A stretch of 50,800 nucleotides of DNA, from positions 1-50,800 of the forward strand of contig JBFWMT010000009.1 in NCBI GenBank assembly GCA_050251415.1, read 5' to 3'. The translations under genes and the position numbers were made by a program. Below are positions 7,418 to 15,255 of this stretch, piece after piece. The notes beneath the pieces are model-generated. The model had not been told where the DNA came from, ran no database searches, and worked only from the letters and a program-made list of their open reading frames with translations. This DNA comes from UBA8514 sp050251415 (GTDB lineage: Bacteria > Bacillota > Clostridia > Lachnospirales > Anaerotignaceae). Every line of letters begins with the position of its first letter. Position 1 is the stretch's first letter.

Positions 7418-8515
7418 ATGAAAAAAACTATTACTCTTTCGTTAATAATTGCGGCAGTCATTTTTTTGTGCCCAAGCTTTACAAAACACACCTATGCCAA
7501 CACATCTAACGTTATATCCATAACGCTTCACCCAAATACCGCTCAAATTGACGTAACGGACATAAATGGGGAAACCACAACTAAATTTACCGAAGATATA
7601 TCTTCTTTTATTGATGAAAATGGTGTAGCATACTTTGCACTTGACTATATTGGAGATTTTATTCAGGAGGAACGTGTTACGTATGAATTTGACGAAAAGA
7701 CCTCCACTGGTATTGCCAGTATGGAAATAGCCATGGCACCGGGGGGCATTTTCTTTAAAAATCATATTGAAGCTAGAGTTGGGTATGATAGGATAAGCAT
7801 GAGAGAAGGCCTTTTTGGGCCGGAAATTATTTACTTAGACACGGTGCCTGTTTTGAAAAACGGAAAACTTTATATGCCACTAAGAGAAACTTTAAGTATT
7901 TTTGATTTTAAAGGTGATAAAATAGTATATAATTCTGAAGATAAAACTATAACCCTGCACAAAAATTTATATTTTGAACCTGATAAAAAAAGCTCTGTTT
8001 TTAAGGGACTAATTGATGATTCATACACTCAGTACGTAGTGGACGGTGACGTATATTATTATGAGTATTCCCAAAATTATAATGCTATTGAAAAATATAT
8101 GAAGGAAAATATCAATCCTGATTTGGATATTGACAATTTCAAAATTACAGAAGACGGTTCTACTAGCCAAACAGGTCATGGTTTAAACTCGTTATCTTTA
8201 AAGTACGTAGTTGGGGATTTAAGTTCGGATTTCGGTTATAATCTTATTGTAGAGGACAATAGGGTGGTCTTATTTACTCAAATTGGAACAGATATCTCCA
8301 AAAATCCTCCTGTGGTAGACACAAGTAACATGCTAAGTGATGAAGAGCTTTGCAAAATGGCATTAGCTGACAAGAATGACTCTACTGTTGTTGCTGAACA
8401 AAAGGTCTACAGGTGTGTGGATTCCGCTACAGGAAAAATAAAATACACTGTTGAAACTGTTTACGGGGATGATGAAAGTGGATATTGCTGTTTAGGGTTT
8501 GAGTACATGCCATAA
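7418..8515 (+). CDS. secreted protein: copper amine oxidase-type N-terminal domain plus shared C-terminal domain
   Basis: The ATG at 7418 follows AGAGGGGAA and gives a signal peptide (MKKTITLSLIIAAVIFL..., cleavage near TYA); length 365. Residues ~80-190 contain NGKLYMPLRETLSIFDF and DKIVYNSEDKTITL, the pattern of the copper amine oxidase N-terminal-like domain (a non-catalytic stalk common in secreted clostridial proteins). Residues ~200-365 are, by eye, roughly two-thirds identical to the C-terminus of the preceding caspase-fold protein: YVVDGDVYYYEYS, SDFGYNLIVEDNRVVLFTQ, NMLSDEELCKMA, VDSATGKIKYTVETVYG and GFEYMP. The pair therefore looks like a duplication in which one C-terminal module was joined to two different N-terminal domains. 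Function unknown. Confidence 0.7.
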   Translation: MKKTITLSLIIAAVIFLCPSFTKHTYANTSNVISITLHPNTAQIDVTDINGETTTKFTEDISSFIDENGVAYFALDYIGDFIQEERVTYEFDEKTSTGIASMEIAMAPGGIFFKNHIEARVGYDRISMREGLFGPEIIYLDTVPVLKNGKLYMPLRETLSIFDFKGDKIVYNSEDKTITLHKNLYFEPDKKSSVFKGLIDDSYTQYVVDGDVYYYEYSQNYNAIEKYMKENINPDLDIDNFKITEDGSTSQTGHGLNSLSLKYVVGDLSSDFGYNLIVEDNRVVLFTQIGTDISKNPPVVDTSNMLSDEELCKMALADKNDSTVVAEQKVYRCVDSATGKIKYTVETVYGDDESGYCCLGFEYMP

Positions 8516-8533
8516 AGCTTAAATACAAATTAA

Positions 8534-8577
8534 AAAGCCTGTATTCCTTTTAAATTCAAGGATTACAGGCTTTCATT
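8534..8577. terminator. bidirectional intrinsic terminator between convergent genes
   Basis: AAAGCCTGTATTCCTT pairs with AAGGATTACAGGCTTT with one mismatch. T/A-rich sequence follows on both strands, so it can end both the secreted-protein gene and the minus-strand SDR gene. Confidence 0.8.
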
Positions 8578-8627
8578 ATTACTATTTCACTCATTTAGCA
8601 CACAAATAGTAGGGCTAAACCGCCCAT

Positions 8628-9368
8628 TTACACCATGCAACCATCCATAGTTATAACCTGACCATTAATGAAGGCAGCTTTGCCGCTAGCAAGAAAAACC
8701 GCCAAATCTGCAATTTCTTCCGCTTTACCAAAACGCATAAGGGCTATTTCGTCGGTAAGGATTGCTCGTTCATCATCGTTAAGCCACTCTATCATTTTTG
8801 TGTCTATAACACCAGCGGCAATGGCATTCACACGTATTCCACTTGGGCCTACTTCCTTTGCCATAGCCTTTGTAAAGGAATTTACCGCCCCTTTTGTGGC
8901 AGAATACACAGCCTCACAAGATGCGCCTCGTTCGCCCCAGATAGACGATATATTAATAATGGTACCGCTTTTACTGCTTATCATCTTTGGTAGTGCAAGA
9001 TGGGTGCAGTTGAAAACAGATTTTATATTGGTGTTGATAATTTCATCCCATTTCTCTGGTACCATTTCGGTAAAAAGCCCCATGTGTGCCACACCAGCGT
9101 TGTTTACAAGTATGTCTACATTACCATAAATATTGTTCACTGTACCAAACATCTCTTTACAGCTTTGGTAGTCTGAAACATCAGCAAGATATGAGTAGGA
9201 GTAACAACCCATGGCCTTTAGTTCCCCTTGTGCCTTAACCAATTCGTCAGAGCTTGTTGAGGCGTTAAGTATAATATTGCAGCCCTCTTTTGCAAAGGCA
9301 AAGGCAATGGCTTTACCAATACCTCTTGAGGAGCCGGTAACTAAAACAGTTTTGCCTTTAAGTTTCAT
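8628..9368 (-). CDS. SDR-family oxidoreductase, 3-oxoacyl-ACP reductase-like
   Basis: A 246-residue classical short-chain dehydrogenase/reductase. The Rossmann cofactor loop is TGSSRGIG (residues 11-18), the NNAG motif is at 89-92, and the catalytic set Asn114, Ser142, Tyr155 and Lys159 (INISS...YSATK) is complete. The length and C-terminal INGQVITMDGC resemble FabG-like enzymes, which reduce 3-oxoacyl thioesters with NADPH, but many paralogues act on sugars or other carbonyls. It stands alone, with no fatty-acid genes beside it, so a housekeeping FabG role is not supported; a paralogue with unknown substrate is more likely. GAAAGGA precedes the ATG on the minus strand. Confidence 0.85.
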   Translation of the reverse strand: MKLKGKTVLVTGSSRGIGKAIAFAFAKEGCNIILNASTSSDELVKAQGELKAMGCYSYSYLADVSDYQSCKEMFGTVNNIYGNVDILVNNAGVAHMGLFTEMVPEKWDEIINTNIKSVFNCTHLALPKMISSKSGTIINISSIWGERGASCEAVYSATKGAVNSFTKAMAKEVGPSGIRVNAIAAGVIDTKMIEWLNDDERAILTDEIALMRFGKAEEIADLAVFLASGKAAFINGQVITMDGCMV

Positions 9369-9452
9369 CTAATCAAATCCTTTCAAGCAGGAAATCATAA
9401 TATGTTGAAATTTGTAATATGTTACATATATAATTTAACATTTTTATGAGGT

Positions 9453-10739
9453 TTATACAAGTGGTACTTGAAGGATATTATAAAGAGCATTCAAAACCAT
9501 CCAGTTTTGCTGGAACGGTCTATCAAGATTCCAGTACCCTGCACCAGCTAAACCATATTCTTTTATAAGCATAAGCTTGGCTTCAACACTTCGGGCATCC
9601 TCAAACCACACTTCGGCAGGAGTTCCAGTATTATCAATAAAATTATAAAATGGACTCTGGGCGGTTTCATCATAAAAAATCTCAACATTTCTATCGGCGG
9701 CTATCTCTATGGCTGTTAAATTGGATATAGAAGTAGCCTTGGTTACCCCTTGTTCGTAAGGCAGTGTCCATATATAGCCATAGCTAGGTATTCCCATAAG
9801 TATTTGGCTAGGAGGGATTTCTGTTACGGCATAATCAAGCACCTTCTTAACATTGGGTATCGGGGCAACCGCCATAGGTGGGCCAAAGGTATAGCCCCAC
9901 TCGTAGGTCATTATAAAAGAAAGATTTGCAGCAGCGCCTATACCCAAGTAGTTATGCCCTTCATACAGGAGTCCTTTTTGGTCGGCAGATGTTTTTGGAG
10001 CAAGGGCGGCGATTACAATGTAGCCATATGGATTAAGGCGGGCAGTAAGTTTTGCAATAAAATTAACATAATTTTGGCTGTCATCAGGAGGCAAAAATTC
10101 AAAATCTATATCAAGGCCGTTATAATTTTTTTCTTCAAGTATAATCAATATATTTTCAATCAGTGCATCTTGAAGTGCGATGTCGTTTAGAACTTTGCTT
10201 GCAAGTTCACTGCTGAAAGTTCCAGCTTTACTTAATGATGAAAGGTGCATAAGGGGGGCAACGCCAAAACCTCTGGCAAGTGCAATAATTTCCTCATCAT
10301 CTATAGTTATAAGTGTTCCGTCATCGTTAATGCCATAGGTGAAAATGGCTATGTATGTAAGGTAGGGCAGTACTGTGCGCAGATAGTCCAGGTTTACATT
10401 GGGATATATGTATCCGCTTATCTGGGCGGAACCTACAAATGGTGTGGCATACGACACTACAATTGTATCTCCTGGAACAAGGGCACGCTGTGTTGTATAT
10501 GGATTGTTGCGGAAAAGGCGTATTACAGTTACGCCATACTGATTTGCTATGCTAGTTAAAGTATCACCTTGTATAACGGTATGGCTTATTTCAGGGTAAA
10601 TAATTAAAATGGTTTGACCTATCACAAGGTTATTGGGGTTTGGCAGTTGGTTTAAGGTTTGCAGGTACTGGACGGAAAGTCCATAGCTTTGAGATATGGA
10701 AGTCAGGGTGTCGCCAGATTTTACAACGTGTATTTGCAT
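9453..10739 (-). CDS. LysM-GH18 spore cortex-lytic N-acetylglucosaminidase (YaaH/SleL type)
   Basis: A 428-residue protein with two N-terminal LysM repeats (about 2-48 and 52-96, each with a KSGDTLTSIS/QGDTLTSIA opening) followed by a GH18 domain. The catalytic GH18 motif reads YNGLDIDFE (206-214), so the acid Glu214 is present. There is no signal peptide, as is usual for YaaH/SleL proteins, which are made in the mother cell during sporulation and bind spore peptidoglycan through LysM. They hydrolyse cortex fragments at germination. AAGGAGG lies before ATG on the minus strand. It is monocistronic; the ~130-base gap to the divergent membrane-protein gene would hold both promoters. Confidence 0.88.
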   Translation of the reverse strand: MQIHVVKSGDTLTSISQSYGLSVQYLQTLNQLPNPNNLVIGQTILIIYPEISHTVIQGDTLTSIANQYGVTVIRLFRNNPYTTQRALVPGDTIVVSYATPFVGSAQISGYIYPNVNLDYLRTVLPYLTYIAIFTYGINDDGTLITIDDEEIIALARGFGVAPLMHLSSLSKAGTFSSELASKVLNDIALQDALIENILIILEEKNYNGLDIDFEFLPPDDSQNYVNFIAKLTARLNPYGYIVIAALAPKTSADQKGLLYEGHNYLGIGAAANLSFIMTYEWGYTFGPPMAVAPIPNVKKVLDYAVTEIPPSQILMGIPSYGYIWTLPYEQGVTKATSISNLTAIEIAADRNVEIFYDETAQSPFYNFIDNTGTPAEVWFEDARSVEAKLMLIKEYGLAGAGYWNLDRPFQQNWMVLNALYNILQVPLV

Positions 10740-10812
10740 AATTTATCCTCCTTATAAAATGTAAACTATTGTTATTATTTTATGTTTAAAGCTAAAGAAT
10801 AATGGTACTTTT

Positions 10813-10837
10813 CTTTTTTGCCAAAAAAGAGTATAAT
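10813..10837 (+). promoter_or_regulatory. -10 element with overlapping palindrome
   Basis: TATAAT at 10832-10837 lies about 40 bases before the membrane-protein gene. The perfect palindrome CTTTTTTGCCAAAAAAG (10813-10829) fills the -35/spacer region where a good -35 is missing, so a regulator may bind here. Confidence 0.45.
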
Positions 10838-10874
10838 ATGGTTTTAAATAAAATATTAATTAAGGAGAAACAGA

Positions 10875-11681
10875 ATGCTTATTGACGATATTAGAAAAAG
10901 AGAATTAGGTATATTCGAGATATTTGCTATGGCTAGGAATGTTTATAAGGCAAACATAAGTGCAATTATAAGGGTGGCTGTGTTTATTGGCTTTCCTATA
11001 AATATACTGCTGTCTTTTGTTGCTGTTTCAGTTTCAAAATTAGGTGCAAATTTAGATTTTCAAGCTATAACAAGTGACCCAAGTGCTTTGGAAAAATTTA
11101 TATCATCTCCTGAATGGAGAAAAATGGGACTGTACTATATTGTCATTGTTATGATACAAAGTATGATGATGCCACTAATAACCATGGCAGTGGCACGTAT
11201 AACAAAAAATTATGCAACAGGGGCAGATGTAGATAGCCGTGGAGCCATGCTTGAAGCCTTTTCTAAGGGCGCAGTGCTTATTGTAGCGGCATTTATAAGT
11301 GAAATTGTTATTGGCGGAGGGCTGATATTTTTTATTATACCAGGGATTATATTTATGGTTAATCTTTATTTTTATGTATATGCAATTGTGCTGGATGATA
11401 AAGGTGTTTTGTCATCCCTTAGCTACAGCATAAGTTTGGTGAAAGGGTATTTTTTAAAAACAGTAATAGCCGCAGCCATTATTTACGGTGTTAACTACTC
11501 TGTATCATATTTGCTTAGCAGTCTTTTAATGTGGGGCGAAATTGATTTGATGACCGAGGTAATGGCAAGATTTATAATTACAGTTGTTGATAGTTACTTT
11601 GCAGTGGCAGTAACTATATTTTATCTGAACCGCCAAGCAGTTAAAGAGGGTGCGGCAAGTAAAATTGAAGATTTGATGTAA
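10875..11681 (+). CDS. multi-pass membrane protein, unknown function
   Basis: A 268-residue protein with about five or six hydrophobic segments (near residues 30-52, 85-110, 132-160, 162-180, 195-215 and 235-255). The arrangement, with a cytosolic N-terminal helix, a SYSISLVKGYFLKTV stretch and a polar C-terminus, resembles membrane proteins annotated as the GPDPase-membrane-domain or YciC-like group, which have no proven activity. There is no phosphodiesterase domain. AAGGAG precedes ATG by 9 bases. A strong terminator follows, so it is transcribed alone. Confidence 0.6.
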   Translation: MLIDDIRKRELGIFEIFAMARNVYKANISAIIRVAVFIGFPINILLSFVAVSVSKLGANLDFQAITSDPSALEKFISSPEWRKMGLYYIVIVMIQSMMMPLITMAVARITKNYATGADVDSRGAMLEAFSKGAVLIVAAFISEIVIGGGLIFFIIPGIIFMVNLYFYVYAIVLDDKGVLSSLSYSISLVKGYFLKTVIAAAIIYGVNYSVSYLLSSLLMWGEIDLMTEVMARFIITVVDSYFAVAVTIFYLNRQAVKEGAASKIEDLM

Positions 11682-11686
11682 GTTAT

Positions 11687-11722
11687 TGACCGATTTTCAC
11701 ATAGGAAGTCGGTCATTTTTTT
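11687..11722 (+). terminator. intrinsic terminator
   Basis: TGACCGA and TCGGTCA, extended by A/T pairs, enclose a ~15-base loop and are followed by eight T. Confidence 0.85.
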
Positions 11723-11761
11723 CGTTAATTACCCTAAATTTATACACTTGTTCAAAAATTA

Positions 11762-11770
11762 TGTTATACT
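11762..11770 (+). promoter_or_regulatory. extended -10 promoter for fbp
   Basis: TGTTATACT fits the TGnTATAAT extended -10 pattern with no recognisable -35 at the right distance. It lies 34 bases before the fbp start and directly after the upstream terminator. Confidence 0.5.
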
Positions 11771-11804
11771 TAATAGGAACGAGTTTTATTTTAGGAGGAA
11801 TACT

Positions 11805-13793
11805 ATGGTTTCAGACATGAGTGGATTTACAAAAGAAGAATTGAAGTATATGAGGCTTCTGGCAAAAAAATATCCAGATATTAACAGCGCCAGTGCAGAA
11901 ATTATAAATTTGCAGGCTATTTTAAATCTTCCAAAGGGAACAGAACACTTTGTTAGTGATATTCATGGCGAATACGAATCTTTTAATCATGTGCTTAAGA
12001 ATGCATCAGGCGTTATTAAAAACCAGATCAGTGCAATTTTTGGTACAGAAATGAGAGAAGCTGAGAAGAAGTCCCTTGCTACGCTTATTTATTACCCAGA
12101 GCAGAAGCTGGACCAGATTGCCAAGGAGGAAACGGACCTTGAGGACTGGTACAAAATAACTTTATATAGGCTGGTTACTATATGCAAGGTGCTGGGCTCA
12201 AAATACAGTCGCTCTAAGGTTAGAAAATCACTGCCTAAAGAGTTTGCGTATATTATAGAAGAGTTACTACACGAGGATAGAGCAGACACAAACAAACAGA
12301 TGTATTTTAATGAAATAATAGAAACTATAATCCGTCTTTATCAGGCGGACCGTTTCATTATATCAATTTCCCACCTTATACAAAGGCTTGCCGTTGACCA
12401 ACTGCATATAATAGGTGATATTTATGACAGGGGTCCGAATGCGGCAAAAATTATGGATGTTATCGGCAGATACCATTCGGTGGATATACAATGGGGTAAT
12501 CACGATATTTCATGGATGGGTGCAGCAGCAGGGTGTCAGGCACTTATATGCAACGTAATTAGAATACAGGCACGTTATGCCAACCTTGATACCATTGAGG
12601 AGGATTATGGCATTAACCTTATTCCACTTGCTACCTTTGCTATGGAGGCTTATGCACAAGACCCGTGTGAAAACTTTATGCCAAAGCTTTCCACAGGGGA
12701 TATAATGAGCGACAAGGACGCAAAGCTTATTTCTAAAATGCACAAGGCAATTTCCATAATTCAGTTTAAAGAAGAAGCAAAGATTATAATGCGTAATCCA
12801 GAATTTGAAATGCAGAACAGGCTTTTGCTTGGCAATATAGACGCCGAAAAAGGGACTATTACAATTGAGGGAACCCAGTATGAAATGAATGATACATATT
12901 TCCCTACAGTAGACCCTAAAAATCCTTATGAGCTTACAGCAGAAGAGCAGCTTGTTATGGATAAAATAAAAACATCCTTTGTAAATAGCGAAAAACTTCA
13001 GGAGCATATAAGAATGATATACTCCAATGGCAGCCTTTACAAAAAATTTAACTCAAACCTTATGTTCCACGGATGTATGCCAATGAACGAGGATGGGACA
13101 CTTAAAGAAGTTGGTTTTAGGGGGGAGAAGCTTTCTGGAGCAGATTATTTTGATGCCGTTGACAGAACTGTGCGTGAGGGATATTTTAATAAAGCACACA
13201 GCGATACCAAACGAGAATGCATGGATATTACATGGTACTTATGGTGTGGAGAAGACTCACCTGTGTTCGGCAAGAAAAAAATGACTACCTTTGAGAGATA
13301 TTTTATAGACGATAAGGAAGCACACAAAGAGATAAGCAATCCGTTTTACAGCCTTAGAAACAAAGAGGAAATTTGTAAAATGATACTTGCAGATTTTGGT
13401 ATGAACCCAGACAAAAGCCACATAATAAACGGTCATGTACCCGTTAAAGTATCAAAGGGAGAAAGCCCTATCAAGGCAGACGGACGTTTGTTTGTTATTG
13501 ACGGCGGTTTTGCAAAGGCGTATCAAAAGGTTACTGGTATTGCAGGTTATACGCTTATTTATAATTCCCACGGACTGGTACTTGTAAGTCACGAGCCTTT
13601 TGAGAGCATGGAAAAAGCAGTTGCAGAGGAGAAGGATATTCATTCATCCACCGTTGCACTGCAATATTCTCAAGAGAGAATAAGAGTGGCAAACACAGAT
13701 ATAGGTGTTGAGATTAGAAGTAATATTGCAGATTTAGAAAAACTTTTGGAAGCATACCATAAGGGTATTATTCAAGAGGCAGATGTGAAGTAG
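11805..13793 (+). CDS. fbp: fructose-1,6-bisphosphatase, class III
   Basis: A 662-residue protein from the ATG at 11805, which has AGGAGG 6 bases upstream; a longer frame exists but adds residues without homology. It is a class III FBPase (Firmicutes type, metallophosphoesterase fold), with the metal ligand motifs SDIHGEYES (Asp52, His54), GDIYDRGPNA (Asp205) and GNHD (231-234), and late HGCMPMNEDG and INGHVPVK segments. It hydrolyses fructose 1,6-bisphosphate to fructose 6-phosphate in gluconeogenesis in the cytosol. Length is normal for the family (~640-670). truA follows after 32 bases without a terminator, so the two are probably cotranscribed. Confidence 0.96.
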   Translation: MVSDMSGFTKEELKYMRLLAKKYPDINSASAEIINLQAILNLPKGTEHFVSDIHGEYESFNHVLKNASGVIKNQISAIFGTEMREAEKKSLATLIYYPEQKLDQIAKEETDLEDWYKITLYRLVTICKVLGSKYSRSKVRKSLPKEFAYIIEELLHEDRADTNKQMYFNEIIETIIRLYQADRFIISISHLIQRLAVDQLHIIGDIYDRGPNAAKIMDVIGRYHSVDIQWGNHDISWMGAAAGCQALICNVIRIQARYANLDTIEEDYGINLIPLATFAMEAYAQDPCENFMPKLSTGDIMSDKDAKLISKMHKAISIIQFKEEAKIIMRNPEFEMQNRLLLGNIDAEKGTITIEGTQYEMNDTYFPTVDPKNPYELTAEEQLVMDKIKTSFVNSEKLQEHIRMIYSNGSLYKKFNSNLMFHGCMPMNEDGTLKEVGFRGEKLSGADYFDAVDRTVREGYFNKAHSDTKRECMDITWYLWCGEDSPVFGKKKMTTFERYFIDDKEAHKEISNPFYSLRNKEEICKMILADFGMNPDKSHIINGHVPVKVSKGESPIKADGRLFVIDGGFAKAYQKVTGIAGYTLIYNSHGLVLVSHEPFESMEKAVAEEKDIHSSTVALQYSQERIRVANTDIGVEIRSNIADLEKLLEAYHKGIIQEADVK

Positions 13794-13825
13794 AAAGAAA
13801 CAGTTTGTACACTAGAGGAGAAAAC

Positions 13826-14563
13826 ATGGCAAATTACAAGATGATAATTAAATACGAAGGCACACGCTTTAATGGTTGGCAAAAGCAAGGCAACACAAAA
13901 AATACAATACAGGAAAAAATTGAAGATGTGCTTAGCCAAATGACAGGTGAAGAAATAGAAATTGCAGGCTCTGGCAGAACAGATGCAGGTGCACATGCCT
14001 ATGGGCAGGTAGCTAATTTCCATATGAAAAATACTATGGCTGAAAGTGACATATTATCTTTTGTTAATAAAAATTTGCCTGATGATATTGCGGTTTCATC
14101 GGTAGAACGTGTACACGACCGTTTCCACAGCAGGCTGAATGCAAAACGCAAAACATATATCTACCGCATTTGGAACAGTGAGGTTTCATCGGTATTTGAC
14201 CGAAGATTGATGTATACAAGTACCGAAAACATGAATATAGAAGAAATGAAAAAAGCGGCAGAACATTTTTTGGGTAGCCATGATTTTAAAAGCTTTTGCT
14301 CTAACAAAAGATATAAAAAATCCACAGTGCGGGAAATTTACAGCATAGAGGTTAAAAAAATTGGTGATGAGGTTCGCCTTACCTTCTGTGGTAATGGATT
14401 TTTGTATAATATGGTACGTATAATGGCAGGCACAATAGTGCAGGTAGGCGAAGGCAAGATTAAGGCAAACCAAGTACCTTCCATGCTTGAGGCAAAAGAC
14501 AGAGAAGCCGCAGGAGTGACTTTACCTGCACAGGGACTTACGCTGGTGAATGTTGAATATTAA
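13826..14563 (+). CDS. truA: tRNA pseudouridine(38-40) synthase TruA
   Basis: A 245-residue protein starting at ATG 13826 after AGAGGAG. It contains the TruA catalytic motif GRTDAGAHA with Asp53 as the nucleophile, the N-terminal YEGTRFNGWQKQ, and the later GNGFLYNMVRIMAGT typical of the second half of the fold. TruA isomerises uridines 38-40 in the anticodon stem-loop of many tRNAs. Length is normal. It is the last gene of the fbp-truA unit, ended by the terminator at 14588. Confidence 0.96.
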   Translation: MANYKMIIKYEGTRFNGWQKQGNTKNTIQEKIEDVLSQMTGEEIEIAGSGRTDAGAHAYGQVANFHMKNTMAESDILSFVNKNLPDDIAVSSVERVHDRFHSRLNAKRKTYIYRIWNSEVSSVFDRRLMYTSTENMNIEEMKKAAEHFLGSHDFKSFCSNKRYKKSTVREIYSIEVKKIGDEVRLTFCGNGFLYNMVRIMAGTIVQVGEGKIKANQVPSMLEAKDREAAGVTLPAQGLTLVNVEY

Positions 14564-14587
14564 ATATCAATGTATATGAATAAAATG

Positions 14588-14623
14588 ATAACTCGGAGGT
14601 TTTTTCTCTGAGTTATATTTTTT
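14588..14623 (+). terminator. intrinsic terminator after truA
   Basis: ATAACTCGGAG pairs with CTCTGAGTTAT (one wobble) and is followed by ATTTTTTT. Confidence 0.85.
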
Positions 14624-14681
14624 TGTTTAAAAATAATAAACTAATTGGAAAACTCTGCGTATTTGTTTTATAGTAAACACA

Positions 14682-14710
14682 TTGACACAAAAGCAGTTTT
14701 ATTGTAAAAT
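14682..14710 (+). promoter_or_regulatory. sigma-A promoter of the MarR-RND operon
   Basis: A perfect TTGACA, a 17-base spacer and TAAAAT, about 60 bases before the MarR gene. The -10 is embedded in one of two identical 13-bp palindromes (14697 and 14722). Confidence 0.85.
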
Positions 14711-14734
14711 CTTCCAGAAGGTTTTATTGTAAAA
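14697..14734. promoter_or_regulatory. paired operator palindromes, probable MarR binding sites
   Basis: TTTTATTGTAAAA occurs exactly twice (14697-14709 and 14722-14734), spaced 25 bp centre to centre. Each is a TTTTA-N3-TAAAA palindrome. The first covers the -10 element and the second the transcription start region, as expected for autorepression by the MarR protein encoded next. Confidence 0.65.
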
Positions 14735-14772
14735 CAAAATGGTTAAAAAATTAATATGGAAGGATGAAACTA

Positions 14773-15252
14773 GTGGAGGAAGAATATGATGAGGATATTA
14801 ACCAGATTGCTTTAAAGGTTATGAAAATACAAATGTGTATGATACGCTGGCATATGCAGCATATGTCAGAACTTTTCGATGTGAATGGTAAAAAAACTGA
14901 TACGCTTACAAGAACGCAAATGGAAATATTGAAAATAATTGAGAGCATACAGCAAGTTACGGTATCTCAATTGGGACAAATAATGCATATTTCCAAAAGC
15001 AGTATATCTATAACCGTTTCAAGGATGGAGGCATATGGCTATGTTACAAGATACAAAGATAATGACGAAGAAGATGGAAGAAAAACGTTTTTAAGTATAA
15101 CACAAAAGGGTAAAATTGCTTTGAAAGATATAAACAAAAAAATGTTGGAAGGGTTTGCGGTATATTACAAATCTATGAAAGAAGAAGATAAAGAATATTT
15201 GAAGAATGGAATTGATTGTTTTTATAAAGTATGTGTAAATGAGGAGGCATAA
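14773..15252 (+). CDS. MarR-family transcriptional regulator
   Basis: About 159 residues. ATG 14764 is directly abutted by its only possible Shine-Dalgarno (GGAAGG), so GTG 14773, 8 bases after it, is the better start, though ATG cannot be excluded. A winged helix is clear: LTRTQMEILKIIESI, then VSQLGQIMHISKSSISITVS as helix-turn-helix and the wing region RYKDNDEEDGRKTFLSIT with the conserved acidic/Arg pair. Flanking helices provide the dimer interface. It lies 3 bases before the RND adaptor gene and shares its promoter, so it probably represses the efflux operon and is relieved by a toxic ligand. Confidence 0.88.
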   Translation: MEEEYDEDINQIALKVMKIQMCMIRWHMQHMSELFDVNGKKTDTLTRTQMEILKIIESIQQVTVSQLGQIMHISKSSISITVSRMEAYGYVTRYKDNDEEDGRKTFLSITQKGKIALKDINKKMLEGFAVYYKSMKEEDKEYLKNGIDCFYKVCVNEEA

Positions 15253-15255
15253 ATA

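Noticed and set aside
8628..9368. Naming the SDR gene fabG
   Set aside because: Motifs fit FabG, but there is no fatty-acid synthesis context and many SDR paralogues look alike.
13093..13284. A 63-codon plus-strand frame inside fbp
   Set aside because: It overlaps strongly conserved FBPase sequence in another frame.
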